Shown piece after piece: positions 58,895-64,000 of a stretch of DNA of 64,000 nt (positions are counted from its first letter, which is position 1; each line of letters starts with the position of its first letter). The stretch spans positions 124,001 through 188,000 of the forward strand of contig NZ_CP046903.1 of NCBI RefSeq assembly GCF_009789555.1. Direction: 5' to 3'. The stretch comes from Stutzerimonas stutzeri. GTDB lineage: Bacteria > Pseudomonadota > Gammaproteobacteria > Pseudomonadales > Pseudomonadaceae. The notes beneath the pieces are model-generated. The model was not told the origin of the DNA, made no database searches, and saw only the letters and a program-made list of their open reading frames with translations. Position numbers and translations under genes: made by a program.

Positions 58895-60933
58895 GCGCTG
58901 TTGTTCAGTCCATCGGCATTCTCTTTTCCAGCGGTCAGTTTCCGCCTTCTTGTGAGCCAGATAAGGCGCCGCAACTCTTCGGCAAGCCCGCGCCCGATTT
59001 TGTTCTTTGTCGTGATGAGAGTGGCAAAGCCACTGCGGTATACGGCGAGCCCGTTTGGGACTTTAACCCTTACCGGCTGAGTGCAAACAAAATCAGCCGA
59101 ATATTTTTTGATAGGGTGTTCGACGAAGGTGGGCAAGAGCAGCAGACGCTGATAGAAGAAGCCAAACATCTGCTGTATTGCATTATCTATTTTGCAGGGG
59201 GCGGGCGAAAAGGAGGGCTGAGTGTAAGCACGTTGAACCAGTATTGGATTGTGCTGCGCTTGGCAATTCAGTTCTGCTATGAGCAGAAACAGAAGCCCAT
59301 GGTTGGCGTGCTGTGCTTACAGCAGCTCTTTACCGTGCCGGTTTATCTGGGGACTTTTATTTCCCAAATTAGTTTCAGTAAAAAGGTCCTAGCTGGGATT
59401 TTGCAAGGACTAACCAGGGTCGGCGAAGCCCGGCTGGGTTATGCCGTGCTCAATTCTGTCAACTTTGAAGGCGAACGGCCCGGCCACAAACAGCATCCAG
59501 TCATTCCGACTCAAATCTATTTGAATCTCATCAATCTTACCGGCGACCTGCTCGATCAGCTTTATTTAGGCGTTGGACGTTTCGAGCCCTTTATCGCCTG
59601 CTTTGCTGATGAGTATTCCGGCCTCAATTATGACCATCAGAGAGGCCTGGGTGTCGGTGGCAAGGCACACTTCCGACCCGACATGGCGCAAGCGATCAAA
59701 GATCACGGTCTGACCTCAGTGTTTTCCGGTGAGTTTGAGTGCAATTCTATAAAGAGCCTGCAACGGGTTTTGATCCAGATGCAGGATTTGGTGAAAACGG
59801 TGATCCACCTCTATACCGGCATGCGCGATCAGGAGGTGATGCGAATTTCGTATCGCTGTTTTTCCGATCAAGTTGTCAGGCAGGCAGTTGTCGATGATCA
59901 GGGCATTGAGCGTGATAAGCCGCAGTCAGTAAACGTGTTTTCGACCACCACGAAGTTCACCGGCTACAAGAAAGAAGGCACATGGTTCGCGCCGGGGGAA
60001 GTCGTCAGGGCGGTCGAAGTCGCCCAGGCGATTTGTCGCGGCCTCGCCAAACTCTACAAAATCGAGTTGGATGCCCGCTGCCCGTTGTTTCTCAATCCGT
60101 CCATTCTTAGTTATACGCGGAACAGAGCCGAGGTTGGCGTGACGAATTTAAAGAATTCACGAGAAACAGCTCTGCGCCGGCTGTTGATCAAAAAAGATGA
60201 CTTAAAGGAACTGGCGCAGAGCGATCCTTCTCGTGACTTTTACAATGAGCCAGCGTTTGCTGTCGGCCAGCCCTGGCCGCGGACAACTCATCAGTATCGG
60301 CGCTCGCTGGCATTCTATGGCAGCAGTAGCGGTTTTCTTTCGCTGCCGACGCTGCGGGCGCAGTTCAAACACATGACGATTGAAATGTCGCGCTATTACG
60401 CGAATGGCTACGATAACCTGCGCACCATTTTTGGCTACTACGACGACAAGAAAAAAGACTTTGTGCTGCCAAGCAATCATTTCGCCTTCGAGTATCAGAT
60501 GGCCATGCCCATGTCGGTTGCGAACCAGTTGATTGCCGATCTTCTGTTTAATGAGGAACCGCTGTTCGGCGGCACCGGCTCGTACATGGAGAAACAGAAA
60601 GAGCGGATCAAGGCGGGTGAGATTCAGATTGAAGATATCCGCGCTGACACCGAACGGCGGGTGAAGAACGGTGAAATTAGTTACCGACCTACGTTGCTGG
60701 GTGGCTGTTCAAAGGTGGGCCGCTGCGACTCTTTTATGCTCGGTGACTACACAGAATGTACGAGCTGCGATGGCGCAATTATCCAGCGTAAAAAGCTGGA
60801 TGCTGCCATTGAGGACGCTCGGCGTGAGTTGTCCAATTACTCAGAAGACTCGGGCGAATACCAGATCGTTAAGGCGGAGCTTGATCGCCTAGTCGCTTTC
60901 AAAGCCCGTCTGATCGACTCGGTGGAGGTTTAA
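58891..60933 (+). CDS. Tyrosine recombinase IntB / TnpB-like, element B (680 aa)
   Basis: Third gene, overlapping the stop of the second. Catalytic region: IHLYTGMRDQEVMRISYR (Arg I, about 312), LPTLRAQFKHMTIEMSRYYANGYDN (box II and Tyr, about 485-510), where the His of HxxR seems replaced by Pro. The C-terminal Cys cluster CSKVGRC ... CTSCDG and a coiled segment are as in element A's IntB. Activity may depend on its partners. Confidence 0.8.
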   Translation: MSAVVQSIGILFSSGQFPPSCEPDKAPQLFGKPAPDFVLCRDESGKATAVYGEPVWDFNPYRLSANKISRIFFDRVFDEGGQEQQTLIEEAKHLLYCIIYFAGGGRKGGLSVSTLNQYWIVLRLAIQFCYEQKQKPMVGVLCLQQLFTVPVYLGTFISQISFSKKVLAGILQGLTRVGEARLGYAVLNSVNFEGERPGHKQHPVIPTQIYLNLINLTGDLLDQLYLGVGRFEPFIACFADEYSGLNYDHQRGLGVGGKAHFRPDMAQAIKDHGLTSVFSGEFECNSIKSLQRVLIQMQDLVKTVIHLYTGMRDQEVMRISYRCFSDQVVRQAVVDDQGIERDKPQSVNVFSTTTKFTGYKKEGTWFAPGEVVRAVEVAQAICRGLAKLYKIELDARCPLFLNPSILSYTRNRAEVGVTNLKNSRETALRRLLIKKDDLKELAQSDPSRDFYNEPAFAVGQPWPRTTHQYRRSLAFYGSSSGFLSLPTLRAQFKHMTIEMSRYYANGYDNLRTIFGYYDDKKKDFVLPSNHFAFEYQMAMPMSVANQLIADLLFNEEPLFGGTGSYMEKQKERIKAGEIQIEDIRADTERRVKNGEISYRPTLLGGCSKVGRCDSFMLGDYTECTSCDGAIIQRKKLDAAIEDARRELSNYSEDSGEYQIVKAELDRLVAFKARLIDSVEV

Positions 60934-60935
60934 CG

Positions 60936-61406
60936 ATGAAGTCTGGAGACGGAACACGCAAGGGCTTGGGCGCTTGCGAGGAAGCTTTGCAGCGCCTCTT
61001 GGTTGGGAAGCCTGTTGTGCCCGGGCATGTGGGTTTAGATCTGTCGAAACTCACTGCCAGCATAGTCAGCCTGGAAGCTGGATTTGACCGTGGCTACTTG
61101 AAGAAGTCGCGTAAAGCGCATTTACCGCTACTGGCTCAAATCGAGGCGGTTCGGGCAGAGGCCAGCAAAGGGGCGGGTTCATCGAGCGGCAAACAAATCC
61201 GGCAGATGGAAAGTAAGCTGGCAGCGCTGGAAAAAACGCTATCAATCGCTCAGATGCAGCGTGACAACGTGCTGGCTCAGAATATGAAGTTGTGGCAACG
61301 GGTGCGCGAGCTGGAACGCTCGATGGCTTATAGCCGCTCGGGCCACTCGGCGAAGGTCGAACCCCTGCTGCGTAATACTAATGATATGACCTTCACCTCG
61401 GCGTGA
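60936..61406 (+). CDS. Recombination auxiliary protein, srap / TnpC-like, element B (156 aa)
   Basis: Starts two bases after the intB stop. Basic N-terminal part (FDRGYLKKSRKAHLPLLAQ) and a long coiled coil about 85-130 (QMESKLAALEKTLSIAQMQ ... MKLWQRVRELERSM). Size, place and coiled coil match its counterpart at 17,775 and TnpC of Tn554. Little primary sequence is shared between the two, so the module lineages are old. Confidence 0.7.
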   Translation: MKSGDGTRKGLGACEEALQRLLVGKPVVPGHVGLDLSKLTASIVSLEAGFDRGYLKKSRKAHLPLLAQIEAVRAEASKGAGSSSGKQIRQMESKLAALEKTLSIAQMQRDNVLAQNMKLWQRVRELERSMAYSRSGHSAKVEPLLRNTNDMTFTSA

Positions 61407-61408
61407 GC

Positions 61409-61654
61409 TTACTCGAAAGTTTCCGTGTTAACGGGGTAGAACCCCACCTGAGGCAGTAGGCCGCATGGATCGCATGCAAGCACGCTTGCGATGCGATACA
61501 GCTTCTCGACGGTGATGTTGACCTCGCCACGTTCGATCCGCCCTACGTAGCTGCGGTCGATATTGCACGCCAGCGCCAATGCATCCTGGGAAATCCGGCA
61601 GGCGTTCCTCTGCACTCGGATGCGTTCCCCTAACGCTTTCGCCAACTTATCCAT
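61409..61654 (-). CDS. XRE-family regulator (81 aa)
   Basis: Compact Cro/CI-type domain: LGERIRVQRNACRISQDALALACNIDRSYVGRIERGEVNITVEKLYRIASVL, with a short tail ending VGFYPVNTETFE. It is convergent with the srap gene (two bases apart) and divergent from the winged-helix-like gene at 61,759. The 104-bp divergent region is the likely site of control. It could set expression of the helicase pair. Confidence 0.87.
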   Translation of the reverse strand: MDKLAKALGERIRVQRNACRISQDALALACNIDRSYVGRIERGEVNITVEKLYRIASVLACDPCGLLPQVGFYPVNTETFE

Positions 61655-61758
61655 GACCGTCTCAATTCAACTTGAGGCGGCACTATCGGGCGTTTGCGGA
61701 CGCTCAGGCCACGGATTATAATCCGCATTTCTACCGCGCTAACTCTTCCGGTGCCTCA

Positions 61759-62349
61759 ATGAAATCGGCCTCGTTTATCTTCGACAGGCGCCTGTATGAG
61801 CTGCTTCAGGAGCCAGGGCGTACAACGTTTACGACTCGTGAACTGCGCGATGCTTATGCCGCTCGCATGAGTGGCACATATTTCCGTATCGCCGATGTGC
61901 GCCGCTATGTGTATGAGCAGATCCGCCGATTAGTGCGCGCGGGCTGGGTTGTACTGGATGAGGATCGTCGAGTTCGAGGACAGGTCTACCACCTGCAGCC
62001 GATTCCGGCGCATCTGCAATTGGAGCTGATCGACAACGGTTTTGAGAACAGCCTTATGGCTGCCGGAGTGCCCGAACCAGAGACAGCAGTGCGCGACGTG
62101 GAAGCATTACCGCTTAAGTCGTCAGCTAATACGGATTTGCAGTTGGAGGCGCTCCACAAGGAAATCCGCTTGGACTTCCTCACTTCAATGGGCGAAGCGG
62201 AGCGATTCAAGTTGCTGCTGGACGAGATGCCGCACTTGCGGGACAAAGTTACAGGCGATTACCTAGAGGCCAGGGATCGCAGTTCTCGACTTCTGGGCCA
62301 TCTACGCGCCATCGAAAAGACCCTCAAAACACTCGCTGCGCCACGATGA
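61759..62349 (+). CDS. Winged-helix-like protein paired with helicase (196 aa)
   Basis: Residues 1-85 (FIFDRRLYELLQEPGRTTFTTRELRDAYAARM ... YVYEQIRRLVRAGWVVLDEDRRVRGQVYHLQP) read as a winged helix. The C-terminal half is helical and charged with a possible coiled coil (LEARDRSSRLLGHLRAIEKTLKTL). The family was not recognised. The ATG at 61759 was selected because the winged helix starts there. Its end overlaps the helicase start by four bases (ATGA), so the two are translationally coupled and probably act together. Confidence 0.6.
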   Translation: MKSASFIFDRRLYELLQEPGRTTFTTRELRDAYAARMSGTYFRIADVRRYVYEQIRRLVRAGWVVLDEDRRVRGQVYHLQPIPAHLQLELIDNGFENSLMAAGVPEPETAVRDVEALPLKSSANTDLQLEALHKEIRLDFLTSMGEAERFKLLLDEMPHLRDKVTGDYLEARDRSSRLLGHLRAIEKTLKTLAAPR

Positions 62350-63746
62350 GCAGAACGCTACGCAGCTGGCAGAAGAGCTGCATCACTGAGGCGCTGGAGC
62401 ACTTCACCGTCACGCCGCACTTCTTCTGCCAGGCAACGCCGGGAGCCGGAAAGACGCGCATGGCTGCAGAACTTGCCAGCCGACTGCTTGAGCAGGACAG
62501 AATCGATTTGGTGCTGTGCTTTGCGCCGTCCTGCCAGGTCGTGGAGGGTTTTCGTTCGACCTTTGCGGCTGTGCTAGGCAGGCGTCTCGACGGCCAGATA
62601 GGTGCCGTGGGCGCGGCTTATACATACCAGGCCATGGAGTACCGTGATGAGGGGTTCTGGCAGCTGCTTGATGACTATCGGGTGCTCGTGGTTTTCGACG
62701 AGATCCACCATTGCGCCGGCCACGATCCGCTGCTTAGCAATGCCTGGGGGCAGCAGATACTGCATCGGATACAGGATCGCGCTGCCTTCACGCTGGCCCT
62801 GTCTGGTACGCCCTGGCGCTCGGACGACAAGGCCATCGCTCTGGCGCGGTATTCATCGCCCGAAGGGCATCTGATCTGCGATTACCGTTACGGCTTGAAA
62901 GACGCTATTGCCGACGGCGTGTGCCGATCCCCTCGCATTGTGTTGCTCGACAATCAAAAGGTGAAACTCACGGAAGAGCAGGGTGCGGACAGCTCCGTGA
63001 GGCTGTTTCCCAGCATCGCTAAACTGTTGGGGGAGTCGCCTGTCACCTATGAGGAACTGCTACGCCATGACGAGGTGATCAACCCAATCCTCGATCTTGG
63101 CCGCAGCAAGCTGAACGAGCTACGTCAGATCAAACCTGATGCCGCTGGTTTGGTGGTAGCCACCGATATCGAACATGCAAAGCAAATAGCCTTGGCACTG
63201 GAAGGAATGGGTGAAGAGTGTCGCATCGTGACCAACAAAACTCCGGATGCGCAGCAGATGATCAATGCATTCCGGAGTAGCGCTTGCCGCTGGATTGTGG
63301 CCGTGGGAATGATCAGCGAAGGCACCGACATCCCGCGCCTGCAAGTGTGCTGCTACCTCAGCCGTATCCGCACCGAACTGCATTACCGGCAAGTGCTTGG
63401 ACGAGTACTGCGACGCACAGGTGAATCGGATGACCAGGCATGGCTATTCATGCTGGCAGAACCGACGCTTCAGGGCTTTGCGGAGCGAATTGCAGATGAT
63501 TTGCCGGATGACCTAGCGGTTTTGAGAGATGTGCAGATACCTGGATTCAATTCAGGCTCAAGGCCTGATCCGATGGGTGCTTCGGGACATGTCGAGGGTA
63601 TCGACGGTGCTGGGTTAGGTGGCGCAGAACCCGGTATTGGGTTGCAGGCTACGAACATCATTTCGCTGGGTGGTTTTGCAGCTGAGCCAAATTATCAGAT
63701 CAGCTTTTCCCAGCATTACAGGCAGCAACTGTTGGCCTGCTTTTGA
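62346..63746 (+). CDS. Superfamily 2 DEAD/DEAH-type helicase (466 aa)
   Basis: SF2 motifs in order: CQATPGAGKTRMAAELA (Walker A, about 30), LVVFDEIHHC (motif II, DEIH, about 117), LALSGTPWRSD (motif III, about 152), AVGMISEGTDIPRLQVCCYL (motif V, about 320) and LGRVLRRTG (motif VI, about 353). A Gly-rich region (about 400-440) ends the protein. Compact helicases coupled to a small DNA-binding protein and an XRE regulator are often cargo with anti-phage or element-maintenance roles; this is inferred. Housekeeping homologues are larger. Confidence 0.8.
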   Translation: MSRTLRSWQKSCITEALEHFTVTPHFFCQATPGAGKTRMAAELASRLLEQDRIDLVLCFAPSCQVVEGFRSTFAAVLGRRLDGQIGAVGAAYTYQAMEYRDEGFWQLLDDYRVLVVFDEIHHCAGHDPLLSNAWGQQILHRIQDRAAFTLALSGTPWRSDDKAIALARYSSPEGHLICDYRYGLKDAIADGVCRSPRIVLLDNQKVKLTEEQGADSSVRLFPSIAKLLGESPVTYEELLRHDEVINPILDLGRSKLNELRQIKPDAAGLVVATDIEHAKQIALALEGMGEECRIVTNKTPDAQQMINAFRSSACRWIVAVGMISEGTDIPRLQVCCYLSRIRTELHYRQVLGRVLRRTGESDDQAWLFMLAEPTLQGFAERIADDLPDDLAVLRDVQIPGFNSGSRPDPMGASGHVEGIDGAGLGGAEPGIGLQATNIISLGGFAAEPNYQISFSQHYRQQLLACF

Positions 63747-63837
63747 GGCTGTGCTGCCTTGTGCAACTGAGGTCGTTCTGCTTCGGAATTGCCTGGGCCG
63801 ATAGCTTTATGGGCTGGTAAATTAATTGGAGGCGAGC

Positions 63838-64000
63838 ATGGAAATAAAGTCGCCGGCAATGGCAGCCGTGACTCAGGATGTGATCTGTGACATTTGTTGC
63901 GCAGGAACGCGCATCCCCGGCTATGGCTTGCAATATGGTCAGCTCGAAGCGCAATGGGGTTATGGCACCCAACATGACGGCGAGCACTACCGTGTTCATC
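63838..64000 (+). CDS. Hypothetical protein with CxxC motif, 3' end outside window
   Basis: GGAGG precedes the ATG with correct spacing. The first 54 residues contain VICDICCAGTRIPGYGLQYG and WGYGTQHDGEHYRVH, a layout with paired Cys that suggests a zinc-ribbon-like fold; more Cys probably follow after the window. Similar small proteins are common on Pseudomonas plasmids, but I cannot name a function. It lies 91 bp after the helicase gene. Confidence 0.55.
   Translation, partial: MEIKSPAMAAVTQDVICDICCAGTRIPGYGLQYGQLEAQWGYGTQHDGEHYRVH

Larger units (their letters stand above)
55148..64000 (+). mobile_element. Element B: second SE-like integrative element, right end outside window
   Basis: The boundary is inferred from loss of homology in the cytosine methyltransferase. 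A complete intA-tfp-intB-srap type module starts 350 bp inside and points inward, the same polarity as in element A. All four genes overlap or nearly touch and no disruption is seen, so this element may be active. The cargo seen is an XRE gene, a winged-helix-like gene and a helicase. Confidence 0.65.

Noticed and set aside
1..64000. CRISPR array
   Set aside because: No regularly spaced direct repeats of 24-40 bases were seen and no cas-like protein is encoded.

Overview
The window reads as accessory DNA of a Pseudomonas (inferred from XenA, AcuI/AcuR, RulB/UmuC and MobH-relaxase type proteins, about 60% GC in cargo genes, and lower GC in the recombinase genes). No rRNA, tRNA or housekeeping operon is seen. 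All family names come from recognising sequence by eye; no search was run.

Backbone (1-12,689, resuming at 54,212-55,147): an integrative or conjugative element. It starts inside a MobH relaxase, followed by small unknown genes, a Tn3 transposase remnant, an HU-like protein with a coupled 59-residue ORF, a UvrD-like helicase and an HExxH membrane protein. From 6.6 kb comes a tightly organised run: a 118-residue unknown, a CobS-like AAA+ ATPase, a DUF3150-type protein, a CobT-like VWA protein, two small unknowns, a DNA methyltransferase and a cytosine methyltransferase. Eight of these genes carry the same kind of intergenic RNA leader: a strong hairpin with a CCC...GGG stem, then a TTTCTCC-like strand that can pair with the GGAGAA Shine-Dalgarno of the next gene. 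The pairing is kept although the bases change. This is the best candidate for an undescribed system.

Element A (12,690-54,211): a 41.5-kb insertion that splits the methyltransferase gene after codon 185. The ten bases GGTCCAGCAC occur at both junctions, and the two halves rejoin in frame to a 295-residue protein. Just inside the left end lie four overlapping genes with the layout intA-tfp-intB-srap, known from strand-biased circularizing integrative elements (SEs, e.g. Tn6283) and resembling Tn554 TnpA/B/C. The intA copy is frameshifted. The cargo is a PD-(D/E)xK-like protein, then a mosaic for reactive electrophiles: AcuI/AcuR, four alcohol dehydrogenase/quinone reductase-type MDR proteins, two OYE-family reductases (XenA and NemA/XenB types), luciferase-like and ABM/EthD enzymes, glutathione-independent and glutathione-dependent formaldehyde dehydrogenases, FrmR (internally deleted), VOC, DUF3422, a UvrA-like ABC protein and a NhaA-thioredoxin fusion. 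ArsR, TetR, LysR and GlxA regulators stand beside their likely targets. Scars include IS3, IS4, IS5 and IS66 fragments, a truncated resolvase, a rulB 3' remnant, a dead aldehyde dehydrogenase start and a second, 5'-truncated MobH relaxase.

Element B (about 55,148 to beyond 64,000): a second, intact four-gene module of the same type, which truncates the very next backbone gene (the cytosine methyltransferase). Its visible cargo is an XRE regulator facing a winged-helix-like protein and an SF2 helicase. Two related integrative elements have therefore landed in neighbouring DNA-methyltransferase genes of one leader-RNA operon.
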